A DNA stretch of 31,237 nt, taken from positions 1 to 31,237 of the forward strand of contig CANQHM010000008.1 of the NCBI GenBank assembly GCA_947623845.1, written 5' to 3'. This DNA comes from an uncultured Bacilli bacterium. GTDB taxonomy: Bacteria > Bacillota_I > Bacilli_A > RF39 > UBA660. A program made the translations under genes and the position numbers. This document shows positions 1-7,435 of the stretch, piece by piece. The notes under the pieces are model-generated. The model was not told the DNA's origin. It searched no databases and saw only the letters and a list, made by a program, of their open reading frames with translations. The first letter of the stretch is position 1. Every line of letters starts with the position of its first letter.

Positions 1-66
1 CGCTTAGAAGGGAAAGACTATATAATGCAAGACGGAGATATTTGCTACTTCCGTTTCAATGTCTAA
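1..66 (+). CDS. ychF: Ribosome-binding ATPase YchF, C-terminal end (partial)
   Basis: The window opens inside a reading frame that encodes 21 residues and stops at TAA (64-66). The residues (RLEGKDYIMQDGD followed by CYFRFNV) match the very conserved end of YchF/OLA1-type P-loop ATPases, which close with a TGS domain ending in a DGD...FRFNV pattern. YchF binds ribosomes and hydrolyses ATP. Only the last part of the TGS domain is visible, so the G domain cannot be checked. The next gene starts 6 bases after the stop, which suggests co-transcription. Confidence 0.85.
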   Translation, partial: RLEGKDYIMQDGDICYFRFNV

Positions 67-72
67 TAAAAT

Positions 73-1263
73 ATGAAGAAAAATAGTGATAAATTTATAA
101 CAGTAGGTTTTTTTGTAGTTTTATTTGGAATATTTATTTTATATCCCGTTAATTTTTTCTTGCTTCATAAAGGGCTTATTGTTAATAATTTTACCAATTC
201 TTATAATCTTAAAGAAGAAAAGAGTATTGATGATAAAATCTATAATTTAAAAAATAAAGTTGAAACTTTAACAACTAATTATTTTCCTCTTGCTAATCAA
301 ATAAATATTTATTATCGAGGTTTAAAAAATAATACTAATCGATTTTTATATGATGTTACGGGGCATGATTTTACCTATTTAGGAACAAATAGTGATAAAG
401 AGTATATATATCAAAATATAGATAGTAATTATTATATTGTCCAAAATAATTTAAGTAAGAAAGTATTAGAAACGAGATTTAATGAACTTTTAAACTTATA
501 TAATAATATTGGGATGCTTAAAGATACTACTATATTTTTACCTAATAGATATGAATTTCAAAACTTACTAGATAGTAATATGGAAGTTCTAAATATGAGT
601 AGTTTTCTTGAGGAATTTAAAACTAAATTAAATCCAGAGATTAAACTATTAGAGTTAAACGCAGATGAAAACGAATATCAAGATTTATTTTATCATACCG
701 ATCATCATTGGAATGCTTATGGAGCAAAGAAAGGTTATGAAATGATTATGCCACTTTTAGATAAAACCCCTCTTAATTTAGAAGTTAAGACGATTGATGA
801 TATCGAGTACTATGGTAGTATTGCTAAAAGTAGTGGAAATATTAAGAATCATGATTATTTAACTTATCTTGATAATGATTCTTTATTAAAACCTGGAGAG
901 TTAGTTACTAATGAATTAGATACGCATTTTAAACCTTTAACGGTAACCAAAAGAAAAGAGATATTTTTTGATTACTATGTTTCTTTCTTTGATGGAATGT
1001 ATCCTTATGTTTATTATGATAATCCTAAGGGAGAAGAAAACTTACTGATTATTGGGGATTCTTATTCTTGGCAACTAGATTATATTTTAGCTAATAGTTT
1101 TAAAAAGACGATTACTTTAAATCCGCGATATATTGATGCAATAGATTATGAAAAGTTTTTAGAAGAAGAACAAATTGATAAAGTTTTAATTCTTATGGAA
1201 ACCCAAACGACACTTTTTGATCAATATAATTATGGGATTTTAGAAAAGTTAGGAGGTAAATAA
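73..1263 (+). CDS. SGNH/DHHW-type acetylation protein (AlgX/AlgJ-like), membrane anchored
   Basis: A 396-aa protein with one N-terminal membrane segment (about residues 9-31) and an extracytoplasmic body. It carries the two signatures of AlgX/AlgJ/DHHW proteins: TDHHW at 209-213 (catalytic Asp-His pair) and IIGDSYSW at 327-333 (nucleophilic Ser). Family members accept acetyl groups handed across the membrane by an MBOAT partner and place them on a surface polysaccharide. The partner follows directly: this gene's TAA overlaps the next ATG by one base (TAATG). No clear SD lies before the ATG, only 6 bases after ychF, so translation may be coupled to ychF. The acceptor polymer is unknown; a teichoic acid or capsule is inference. 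Confidence 0.75.
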   Translation: MKKNSDKFITVGFFVVLFGIFILYPVNFFLLHKGLIVNNFTNSYNLKEEKSIDDKIYNLKNKVETLTTNYFPLANQINIYYRGLKNNTNRFLYDVTGHDFTYLGTNSDKEYIYQNIDSNYYIVQNNLSKKVLETRFNELLNLYNNIGMLKDTTIFLPNRYEFQNLLDSNMEVLNMSSFLEEFKTKLNPEIKLLELNADENEYQDLFYHTDHHWNAYGAKKGYEMIMPLLDKTPLNLEVKTIDDIEYYGSIAKSSGNIKNHDYLTYLDNDSLLKPGELVTNELDTHFKPLTVTKRKEIFFDYYVSFFDGMYPYVYYDNPKGEENLLIIGDSYSWQLDYILANSFKKTITLNPRYIDAIDYEKFLEEEQIDKVLILMETQTTLFDQYNYGILEKLGGK

Positions 1264-2648
1264 TGGAATTTTCATCATTAATATTTTTATTCATCTTTTT
1301 ACCTTTATTCTTTCTAAGTTATTATGTCGTTAAGAAAAGAAATTTACGGAACTTGGTAATTCTTTTATTTAGTATTGCTTTTTATGCTTGGGGAGGAGAA
1401 ACTTTTCTATTCTTAGTTATTTTAAGTGTTATTGTAAATTATTATTTAGCAATTTTAATAAGTAAGGAAAAGCATAAAAAGTTTTATCTTATCTTAAGTA
1501 TTATCTTTGATTTAGGTATTTTAGGAGTATTTAAGTATACGGACTTCTTTATTAGTAGTACCAATAGTTTATTCCATACGAGTATTCCTTTGCAACATAT
1601 CGTTTTACCGATAGGGATTAGTTTTTATACTTTCCAAATCTTATCTTATGTTATTGATGTTTATACCGGGGATGTGAAGGTGCAAAAAAATATTTTGACT
1701 TTAGGTTGTTATATCTTAGCATTTCCCCAATTAATCGCTGGGCCGATAGTAAGATATAAAACAGTTGAAAAGGAATTAGAAACAAGAAAAGAAAATAAAG
1801 AAGATATAGCTTATGGTATAAGAAGATTTATTAAAGGACTTGGGAAAAAAGTTTTAATTGCGAATAATGTGGGTTTAATTGCGACGACGATATTTTCTTA
1901 TGAATCAGCAACTTATGGTTTAGTTGGGGCATGGCTTGGCATGATAGCTTATACACTTCAAATATATTATGATTTCTCGGGATATAGTGATATGGCGATA
2001 GGGATTGGGAGAATTTTAGGATTTAAATACTTAGAAAACTTTAACTTTCCTTATATTGCTAATTCGGTAACAGACTTTTGGAGAAGATGGCATATATCTT
2101 TAAGTAGTTTCTTTAGAGATTATGTGTATATTCCTTTAGGAGGAAATAGAGTTAAAAAAGGAAGATTTATCTTTAATATCTTAGTTGTTTGGGGATTAAC
2201 TGGCTTATGGCATGGAGCTTCTTGGAACTTTGTTTTATGGGGCTTATATTATGGGGTAATTTTATTAATCGAAAAATTATTCTTAACTAAGTATTTAGAA
2301 AAAATGCCGGCATTTTTAAGACACATCTATACCTTATTAATTGTAATTGTCGGGTGGGTATTCTTTAGAAGTGAAAGTATAAGTGAAATAGGGAATATCT
2401 TAAAATCCATGATAGGTTTAAATGGGTTAGGTAACCTAAGTTTATATGCGTATTCGGGACTTTTAACCGTTAATGCAATACTTGCAATAGTATTAGGTAT
2501 AATATTTGCCATGCCTTTAGAAAAACTAGATAAATTCTTAAATAAAAAACCATATTTAAAAGATAGTTTATTATTAATTATTTTAATTTTAGCCATTATG
2601 GAAATAGCGATTGGAACATATAATCCATTTATCTATTTTAGATTTTAG
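1263..2648 (+). CDS. MBOAT family O-acyltransferase (AlgI/DltB-like)
   Basis: A 461-aa polytopic membrane protein with about ten hydrophobic segments, a normal length for AlgI-type MBOAT enzymes. Two conserved MBOAT blocks are intact: DFWRRWHISLSSFFRDY at 271-287, with the family His at 277, and GLWHGASWNF at 314-323, with the presumed catalytic His at 317. These enzymes move acyl groups, usually acetyl, from the cytoplasm to an acceptor on the outer face. GGAGG sits just before the start, which overlaps the previous stop by one base, so the pair is clearly an acetylation module. DltB is a relative, but no dltA/C/D genes are here, so polysaccharide O-acetylation is more likely than D-alanylation. 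Confidence 0.85.
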   Translation: MEFSSLIFLFIFLPLFFLSYYVVKKRNLRNLVILLFSIAFYAWGGETFLFLVILSVIVNYYLAILISKEKHKKFYLILSIIFDLGILGVFKYTDFFISSTNSLFHTSIPLQHIVLPIGISFYTFQILSYVIDVYTGDVKVQKNILTLGCYILAFPQLIAGPIVRYKTVEKELETRKENKEDIAYGIRRFIKGLGKKVLIANNVGLIATTIFSYESATYGLVGAWLGMIAYTLQIYYDFSGYSDMAIGIGRILGFKYLENFNFPYIANSVTDFWRRWHISLSSFFRDYVYIPLGGNRVKKGRFIFNILVVWGLTGLWHGASWNFVLWGLYYGVILLIEKLFLTKYLEKMPAFLRHIYTLLIVIVGWVFFRSESISEIGNILKSMIGLNGLGNLSLYAYSGLLTVNAILAIVLGIIFAMPLEKLDKFLNKKPYLKDSLLLIILILAIMEIAIGTYNPFIYFRF

Positions 2649-2657
2649 AGGTTTAAT

Positions 2658-3611
2658 ATGAATGGTACGATAAGAAGCGCAATTATTAATGATATTTTAA
2701 ATGAAGAAACAATAAATACGATATGTTATAAATATAAGATAAGTAAACAAGAACTAAGTAATATATTGAAAACTTATTATTTAAAAGATTTTCATCTACA
2801 TAAAGAAGTTACTTATGATGGAGATTTATTCTTTACAGGAGAGGATCTTAGTTATTATACCTTACATGAAGTAGAGAACTTAAATAGCATTCGGTTAACA
2901 GCTTCTTCCGATTATCATCTAGGGAATATTGGAAGTGATATTTCTTATGCATATGTTATGGCGGATTATATGAAAAAGGAAAGTATTCATGTTGGTTTAA
3001 TATTAGGGGATTTAATTGATGGAGAACACATGAATATCAATGTTAGGAAAATGAGTTTAAAAGAACAGTTAGCTTATCTTTCTTATAATTTTCCTATGGA
3101 TCCTTATATAAATTACTTAGTATTATTAGGTAATCATGAAAGACATAGTTTAAAATATCATAATGAAGATATTGCGCCCCTTATCGCTCGCGATCGTGTG
3201 GATTTTGCGGTGATGGGTTATGGGTACCAAGTATTAAAAATTCAAAATGATTTTATCCATTTACAACATAAATTATGTGATAGTAGTTATAAAGGGGGAT
3301 TTCCCCAAGTTAATGCCAATAACTTTATGTTATTAGGACATAGTCATGAATTAAAAGTCGTTCCTCAAAAGTTTTTCAAATTATATATTTTACCAATGTG
3401 CGATTTATATCATGCGGATTATGCGTACTATCCCGGATTTTTAGATTTAATTTTAAAGATGAATCACCAAGGTAAAATAAATGAAGTTTTAGTAAAAGAA
3501 GTAATAGTTGTGGATAACAAACCATTTATTAACAATGAATTTAATATCGATATAATCCATCATACAACAGATTACCGAGAAAAGAGTAGAATACTCAAAA
3601 GAAAAATTTAA
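2658..3611 (+). CDS. Calcineurin-like metallophosphoesterase with N-terminal helix-turn-helix-like segment
   Basis: A 317-aa soluble protein. The metal-binding blocks of the family are present in order: SDYH (84-87), GDLIDG (117-122), GNHER (158-162), LQHK (202-205) and GHSHE (227-231), so a two-metal phosphoesterase active site is predicted. The first 40 residues (DILNEETINTICYKYKISK and onward) read like a small helix-turn-helix. Substrate is unknown; members cleave nucleic acids, cyclic nucleotides or dinucleotides. It starts 9 bases after the MBOAT stop, behind AGAGG, so it is probably the last gene of that operon. Its link to acetylation is not evident. Confidence 0.75.
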   Translation: MNGTIRSAIINDILNEETINTICYKYKISKQELSNILKTYYLKDFHLHKEVTYDGDLFFTGEDLSYYTLHEVENLNSIRLTASSDYHLGNIGSDISYAYVMADYMKKESIHVGLILGDLIDGEHMNINVRKMSLKEQLAYLSYNFPMDPYINYLVLLGNHERHSLKYHNEDIAPLIARDRVDFAVMGYGYQVLKIQNDFIHLQHKLCDSSYKGGFPQVNANNFMLLGHSHELKVVPQKFFKLYILPMCDLYHADYAYYPGFLDLILKMNHQGKINEVLVKEVIVVDNKPFINNEFNIDIIHHTTDYREKSRILKRKI

Positions 3612-3617
3612 AACATA

Positions 3618-3646
3618 TTTACTTTTAAAATATAATATGATAAGAT
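3618..3646 (+). promoter_or_regulatory. Promoter of the rpsF-ssb-rpsR operon
   Basis: A -35 element TTTACT (3618-3623) and a -10 element TAAGAT (3641-3646) are 17 bases apart, and TG one base before the -10 makes it an extended -10. Transcription would start near 3653, just before the structured rpsF leader. A TATAAT at 3631 is an alternative but lacks a matching -35. Confidence 0.5.
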
Positions 3647-3650
3647 ATAC

Positions 3651-3713
3651 CCGAGTAATTTAATTACTCCTTGCTTCATTATGAAGCCGTTTAGACCAAA
3701 AGGAGGTGTACGT
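3651..3713 (+). promoter_or_regulatory. Structured 5' leader of rpsF (candidate S6:S18 autoregulatory element)
   Basis: Two adjacent hairpins lie in the leader: GAGTAAT/ATTACTC with loop TTA (about 3654-3670), and GCTTCA/TGAAGC with loop TTA (about 3673-3687). CCG triplets stand next to each hairpin, before AGGAGGT at 3702-3708. Bacterial rpsF leaders often carry an element bound by the S6:S18 complex, with an unpaired CCG. The position and CCGs fit, but I could not compare with the family model, so the identification is tentative. Confidence 0.45.
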
Positions 3714-4004
3714 ATGAATAAGTATGAAATGATGTTTATCGTTAAAGCTACTATGGAAGCTGATGCTATTAAAAAGACAGCTGATAATATTAAGAAAATA
3801 GTAACTGATAACAAAGGAAAAGTTTCTGAAGTTAAAGAAATGGGTGAAAGAAAACTTGCTTATCCAATTAAAAATGAAATAAGTGGTTATTACTTTGTTA
3901 TGGAGTTAGAAGCATCTAAGGAAGCAGTTAAAGAAATAGATCGTAAAACTTCTATTGATGAAACTGTATTAAGACATATAATTATTAAATTAGATGAGGA
4001 GTAG
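3714..4004 (+). CDS. rpsF: 30S ribosomal protein S6
   Basis: A 96-aa protein, the usual S6 length, starting MNKYEMMFIVKA and containing MGERKLAYPIKNEISGYYF, typical of S6. S6 binds the central domain of 16S rRNA as a heterodimer with S18, encoded two genes on. The start is set at 3714 because AGGAGGT ends six bases before it; an in-frame ATG at 3681 lies inside the structured leader and would add eleven residues foreign to the family. Gene order rpsF-ssb-rpsR is the classic bacterial arrangement. Confidence 0.97.
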   Translation: MNKYEMMFIVKATMEADAIKKTADNIKKIVTDNKGKVSEVKEMGERKLAYPIKNEISGYYFVMELEASKEAVKEIDRKTSIDETVLRHIIIKLDEE

Positions 4005-4007
4005 AAT

Positions 4008-4472
4008 ATGAATAAAGTAATATTAGTAGGAAGATTAACTAAAGATCCAGAAATGAGAACGACTGCTAGTGGAGTAAATTCGACAACATTCACTTTAGCA
4101 GTAAATCGTAACTTTACGAATCAAAATGGGGAAAGAGAAGCTGACTTTTTAAACTGTGTTGCATGGAGAAAGTTAGCAGAAACTATATCTAAATTTTGTA
4201 CTAAAGGTAGTCAAGTAGCAGTTGAAGGAAGAATTCAAACTAGAAGTTATGATGCTCAAGATGGTAGTAAAAGATATGTTACGGAAATTATGGTTGATAA
4301 CATTGATTTCTTAGGTTCTCGTAGAGATAATGCTGGACAAGCTAGTTATGCACCTGCAAGTGATAATAATTTTATGGAAACACCAAATCTTGATACTACC
4401 GATTTAACTACTGATCCTTATGAAGCATTAGGAGAAGAAGTAGCATTAAGTGATGATGATCTTCCATTCTAA
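4008..4472 (+). CDS. ssb: Single-stranded DNA-binding protein
   Basis: A 154-aa protein with an N-terminal OB fold (about 1-105) starting MNKVILVGRLTKDPEMR, with DFLNCVAWRKLAE in the middle. An acidic linker leads to the conserved C-terminal tip DDDLPF, which binds replication and repair partners. It coats single-stranded DNA during replication and repair. It begins 3 bases after the rpsF stop, and the end of rpsF provides GAGGAG as its ribosome site, so expression is tied to the ribosomal protein genes on both sides. Confidence 0.97.
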   Translation: MNKVILVGRLTKDPEMRTTASGVNSTTFTLAVNRNFTNQNGEREADFLNCVAWRKLAETISKFCTKGSQVAVEGRIQTRSYDAQDGSKRYVTEIMVDNIDFLGSRRDNAGQASYAPASDNNFMETPNLDTTDLTTDPYEALGEEVALSDDDLPF

Positions 4473-4490
4473 AAAAGGAGGAGAAAGAAA

Positions 4491-4706
4491 ATGGCTGAAT
4501 TTTATCGTAAGAAGAAGAAAATATGCCAAATGTGTGCTGGTAAAAGTATAGATTATAAAGATGTTAATATTGTTTCTAAATATATAACTGATAAAGGAAA
4601 AATAATGAACCGTCGTATGACTGGGGCTTGTGCTAAACACCAAAGACATATTGCGGAACAAATTAAAATTGCACGTTTTATGGCATTATTACCATATGTT
4701 AAATAG
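4491..4706 (+). CDS. rpsR: 30S ribosomal protein S18
   Basis: A 71-aa protein with CQMC at 13-16, the NRRMTGACAKHQR block (about 41-53) and the closing IKIARFMALLPYV, all characteristic of S18. The CxxC plus C48 and H51 make this the zinc-binding form of S18. It pairs with S6 on the small subunit platform. A strong AAAGGAGGAG precedes the ATG, and a perfect intrinsic terminator follows immediately, closing the operon. Confidence 0.97.
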   Translation: MAEFYRKKKKICQMCAGKSIDYKDVNIVSKYITDKGKIMNRRMTGACAKHQRHIAEQIKIARFMALLPYVK

Positions 4707-4728
4707 TACTAGAAATAGTACTTTTTTT
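4705..4728 (+). terminator. Intrinsic terminator of the rpsF operon
   Basis: AGTACTA and TAGTACT form a perfect 7-bp stem closed by a GAAA tetraloop and followed by seven T. The stem begins inside the rpsR stop region. Confidence 0.85.
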
Positions 4729-4739
4729 CTGCCTTTCTA

Positions 4740-4770
4740 TTGACTTTTGCTGACGGGGGGGGGGTATAAT
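4740..4770 (+). promoter_or_regulatory. Promoter with a ten-G homopolymer in its spacer (candidate phase-variable switch)
   Basis: TTGACT (4740-4745) and a consensus TATAAT (4765-4770) are separated by 19 bases. The last ten spacer bases (4755-4764) are an uninterrupted run of G, extraordinary in this AT-rich window. Spacers of 17 bases are optimal, so gain or loss of G by slipped-strand mispairing would tune promoter strength. It lies just after the rpsR terminator and 26 bases before the GTG start of the next gene, so it probably drives only that gene. Confidence 0.65.
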
Positions 4771-4795
4771 CATTATAGGAGAAAGGAGGATAATT

Positions 4796-5833
4796 GTGAA
4801 AGAAAAACTTTTAGTATTTTATGCCAAAAATAAAAAAGTTGTATGGATAGTTGGTGTAGTTTTAGTATTGATTTTAGGATTTTCAATATTTGGAGGAGAA
4901 AAAGGAGATAAATGGGAAGACATAATCCTTAGTGAGAAAATACCTAAAACTAAAAAAGGAAAACTAGATATTACGACAAATGAAACTGATAATGCATTTA
5001 TTGGTGTTGAAGATGTAGATGATAAATATTATGCGGAATATAAAGATGAATGTGTTAAAATGGGATATACTATTGATGCTAAAGAAGATGGCGATGAATA
5101 TGAAGCATTTAATAAAGACGGATATAAATTAAGAGTATATATTATTTTTACAAAAATGTATATAGATTTAAATGCTCCAGAAAAATTAGGTTCAATAACA
5201 TGGCCAACTAGTGGCATAGGATTACTTTTACCAACACCTAAATCAACATTAGGAAGAGTTGAGAGTGATTCAAGTGATTATTTCCGTATTATATTAGGTG
5301 ATACTTCTAAAGATGAATATAATAATTATGTAAAATCTTGTGAAGATAAAGGATTTAATGTAGATTATGATAAACGTGACGATTACTATTCAGCAAAAAA
5401 CAGCGATGGTTATAGTATAGTTGTTAGTTATCTTGGTAATAACAATATTGAAGTTAAAATCGAATTAGATGATGATAATAGTAGCTCAGGAAGTAGTTCT
5501 GGGACCGTAACCGATACACCAAGTACTAATGAATCAAGTAATAGTGGATCAAGTGAAAATTTAGTAGATGGAATGCATAAAGAATTCAAAGATGCTATGG
5601 ATAGTTATGAAAAATTTATGGATGAATATGTAGCATTTATGAAGAAATATAAAAATTCTAATGGTACAGATCTTAGTTTATTAGGAGATTATGCTGATTA
5701 TGTAAGTAAGTATAGTGAGTTTGTTGAAAACTTTGATAAATGGGATAGTGAAGACTTAAATACTAAAGAAGCAGCTTATTATCTTGAAGTACAAAGTAGA
5801 GTTACTAAAAAGCTTTTAGAAGTAGCTAATTAA
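4796..5833 (+). CDS. Membrane-anchored surface protein with two repeated modules and a DUF6591-like C-terminus
   Basis: A 345-aa protein starting at GTG, with AGGAGG seven bases upstream. After a short basic N-terminus comes one membrane segment (about 15-32). Two related alpha/beta modules follow (about 40-125 and 136-227), each with an aspartate-rich (D/S)DxYxxY or DEYxxY helix, a short KGF/MGY turn and a strand ending in a DGY pattern. A Ser/Gly/Thr linker (about 229-257) leads to a charged helical end (about 258-345) that resembles DUF6591 proteins of Clostridia as I remember them. Function is unknown; the anchor, linker and acidic outer part suggest an exposed protein. The poly-G promoter suggests on/off expression, as is common for surface antigens. 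It stands alone between two terminators. Confidence 0.7.
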   Translation: MKEKLLVFYAKNKKVVWIVGVVLVLILGFSIFGGEKGDKWEDIILSEKIPKTKKGKLDITTNETDNAFIGVEDVDDKYYAEYKDECVKMGYTIDAKEDGDEYEAFNKDGYKLRVYIIFTKMYIDLNAPEKLGSITWPTSGIGLLLPTPKSTLGRVESDSSDYFRIILGDTSKDEYNNYVKSCEDKGFNVDYDKRDDYYSAKNSDGYSIVVSYLGNNNIEVKIELDDDNSSSGSSSGTVTDTPSTNESSNSGSSENLVDGMHKEFKDAMDSYEKFMDEYVAFMKKYKNSNGTDLSLLGDYADYVSKYSEFVENFDKWDSEDLNTKEAAYYLEVQSRVTKKLLEVAN

Positions 5834-5834
5834 T

Positions 5835-5860
5835 AAAAAAATCATTTTATGATTTTTTTA
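5835..5860 (+). terminator. Intrinsic terminator after the surface protein
   Basis: AAAAAATCAT and ATGATTTTTT pair around a TTT loop, with the T-run continuing to 5859. The flanking A and T runs make it potentially bidirectional. Confidence 0.7.
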
Positions 5861-5946
5861 TTATGTCAAAAAAGAATGTCAATAACTTTAAAAGAAGCAA
5901 ATAAATTTTAAAGATGTGGTAATATTAAAATAGAGGGAGTGTATAT

Positions 5947-6174
5947 ATGTTAGATCAATTAAAAGAATATTTAATAAGAACCATAGTAGCAGGAGCTAAT
6001 ACTTTATATGTAAATAATGTGCCACCAGAGTTAAGAAATTATGCTCATGTAGCAAGACTTGGTTTAAGTGATTTGATAAAGTTTTATGATGCTATTACCG
6101 AAAATACAACTAAGATATTAGGTGGCCTTGGAGCTGAGCAAAAAAAAGATAATAGTGAAACACCAAGAAGATAA
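5947..6174 (+). CDS. Small orphan protein, 75 aa
   Basis: A 75-aa reading frame with AGAGGGAG just upstream and an extended -10 (TGGTAATAT, 5917-5925) before that. The protein is mostly amphipathic helix with no signal peptide; a central stretch reads VPPELRNYAHVARLGLSDL and the end is charged (QKKDNSETPRR). I recognise no family. It stands alone and converges on the XRE gene on the other strand. An inverted repeat between them (about 6196-6232) overlaps the end of the XRE gene and may terminate both. The good ribosome site supports it being real. Confidence 0.6.
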   Translation: MLDQLKEYLIRTIVAGANTLYVNNVPPELRNYAHVARLGLSDLIKFYDAITENTTKILGGLGAEQKKDNSETPRR

Positions 6175-6210
6175 ATAATTTTAAAGTAATAAAAAGGGAG
6201 AATATAATTT

Positions 6211-6684
6211 TTATTTTATACTCTCACTTTTTTTATTTGCTATTTTTTTGTTATTAGTTCTACCTACTAAGTAATCCATAGAAACATTATAGATCTTACA
6301 TATCGAATAAATTGTAGTTGTACTAATTAGATTTTTACCTGTTTCATAGTGACTATAAGTAGTTTGAGATACAGCGCATTTATTAGTAAATGCAGTTTGA
6401 GTAAGATTTAAACTTTTTCTAAACTCTTTTAATCTTTTTCCTATTTCTTCTTTAGTTGTTTTAATTGGTCTTTCATAAATTGTGTTATATCTAGTTAATC
6501 CACAAACAAAATCAAGTGAATAATCATATAAACTACAAAACTTTAATAATTTATTAAAAGGGATGGTATCATTAGCTGTTTCCCATCCGGAAATAGTTGT
6601 TCTACTAATACCAAAGACAAAACCTAATTCGGCTTGAGTCATTTCTAATTCTTCTCTACACCATTTTAAGTTATTATTAAACAT
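6211..6684 (-). CDS. Tandem double XRE-type helix-turn-helix regulator
   Basis: A 157-aa protein made of two XRE/Cro-like DNA-binding domains. Domain 1 (about 7-60) holds MTQAELGFVFGISRTTISGWE; domain 2 (about 80-140) holds LTQTAFTNKCAVSQTTYSHYE. Both end in a conserved Y-x-x-S-x-D-(Y/F)-(L/V)-x-G-(R/L)-T block (SLDFVCGLT and SMDYLVGRT). Two complete domains in one chain could bind an operator as an internal dimer. It reads away from the lipoprotein genes that begin at 6875, and the 190-base gap between the starts contains an extended -10 promoter toward the lipoproteins, so it may repress that cluster or itself; this is inference. Confidence 0.8.
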   Translation of the reverse strand: MFNNNLKWCREELEMTQAELGFVFGISRTTISGWETANDTIPFNKLLKFCSLYDYSLDFVCGLTRYNTIYERPIKTTKEEIGKRLKEFRKSLNLTQTAFTNKCAVSQTTYSHYETGKNLISTTTIYSICKIYNVSMDYLVGRTNNKKIANKKSESIK

Positions 6685-6758
6685 ATTACTTCACCTATAC
6701 TAATTTTCCCATTTTATTAATTAATAACCTTAAAACGATGGAACATAGGTTAAAATAG

Positions 6759-6767
6759 TGCTATAAT
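6759..6767 (+). promoter_or_regulatory. Extended -10 promoter upstream of the lipoprotein cluster
   Basis: TG-C-TATAAT (6759-6767) is a perfect extended -10; no good -35 lies 17 bases upstream, as is usual for this class. It is the best candidate for transcription of the genes from 6875 onward. Confidence 0.55.
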
Positions 6768-6855
6768 TAAATTATGAGAGGAAGACAAAATGATGGTAAG
6801 GTGAAATGTAATTTACAATATAAAAAACAAATGATAAAATGTATGTATGAAAAAA

Positions 6856-6940
6856 GTTAAGGAGTGAGAAAAAAATGAAAAATAAAATACTAAGTTTATT
6901 ATTAATGGGAATTTTGGTTGTAGGTTTAACAGGATGTGGA
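6856..6940 (+). repeat. Ribosome-site plus lipoprotein-leader repeat, copy 1
   Basis: Eighty-five bases covering the ribosome site (GGAGTGAGAAAA), the ATG and codons up to the lipobox Cys. They match copy 2 (7351-7435) at all but about 7-9 positions. The similarity stops just after the Cys codon, and the mature proteins are unrelated. Confidence 0.7.
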
Positions 6941-7321
6941 ACTGGTAAGTCAGAAGAAAGTCAAGGAACAACGCAAGAAGAAACTCAAAAAGAAACTCAA
7001 GAAAAGCAAGAAGAAACAGAAAATAATACTATCATTGGATCTTGGAGTGGCGAATCTTCAAATAATCAATTTTGTACACTTACCTTTGAAAAAGATGAAA
7101 AATATAAGTCTGAATGTACAGGAGTTTTTAACAAAGTTTATGAATTTAGTGGTACTTATAAAATAAGTGGAAATATTGTAACTATTACAAGCGATGAAAC
7201 AGGTAAGGTAACAAAATATGAATATGAAATTAAAGAGGCAGAAGGATTACTTAAAAAGAGATTATCTTTAATTGGAATCGATACCTCCGTTTCTTATGAA
7301 GAATTTGATTATGAAGATTAA
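6875..7321 (+). CDS. Small lipoprotein with a lipocalin-like beta domain
   Basis: A 148-aa protein with a classic lipoprotein signal (MKNKILSLLLMGILVVGLTGCG, lipobox LTGC, Cys21). A low-complexity linker rich in Gln, Glu and Thr (about 25-50) carries the domain away from the membrane. The rest (about 52-140) is a set of predicted strands starting IIGSWSGESSNNQFCTLTF, the G-x-W opening seen in small lipocalin-like or DUF5640-type domains. Ligand unknown. GGAGTGAG precedes the ATG. It heads a cluster of three lipoproteins and one membrane protein on the same strand. Confidence 0.75.
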   Translation: MKNKILSLLLMGILVVGLTGCGTGKSEESQGTTQEETQKETQEKQEETENNTIIGSWSGESSNNQFCTLTFEKDEKYKSECTGVFNKVYEFSGTYKISGNIVTITSDETGKVTKYEYEIKEAEGLLKKRLSLIGIDTSVSYEEFDYED

Positions 7322-7350
7322 TTATTGAAAATAGTATTATGAATTGGAAA

Positions 7351-7435
7351 GTTAAAGAGTGAGAAAAAAATGAAAAGGAAAATATTAAGTTTATTATTAA
7401 TGGTAATTTTGGTTATAGGTTTAACAGGATGCGGT
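7351..7435 (+). repeat. Ribosome-site plus lipoprotein-leader repeat, copy 2
   Basis: The same unit as 6856-6940, of equal length, opening GTTAAAGAGTGAGAAAAAAA instead of GTTAAGGAGTGAGAAAAAAA. It encodes the signal peptide of the 413-aa lipoprotein. Confidence 0.7.

Noticed and set aside
6774..6860. A 28-codon frame (MRGRQNDGKVKCNLQYKK...)
   Set aside because: It has no SD and lies in the leader of the lipoprotein cluster; a leader peptide is possible but not supported.
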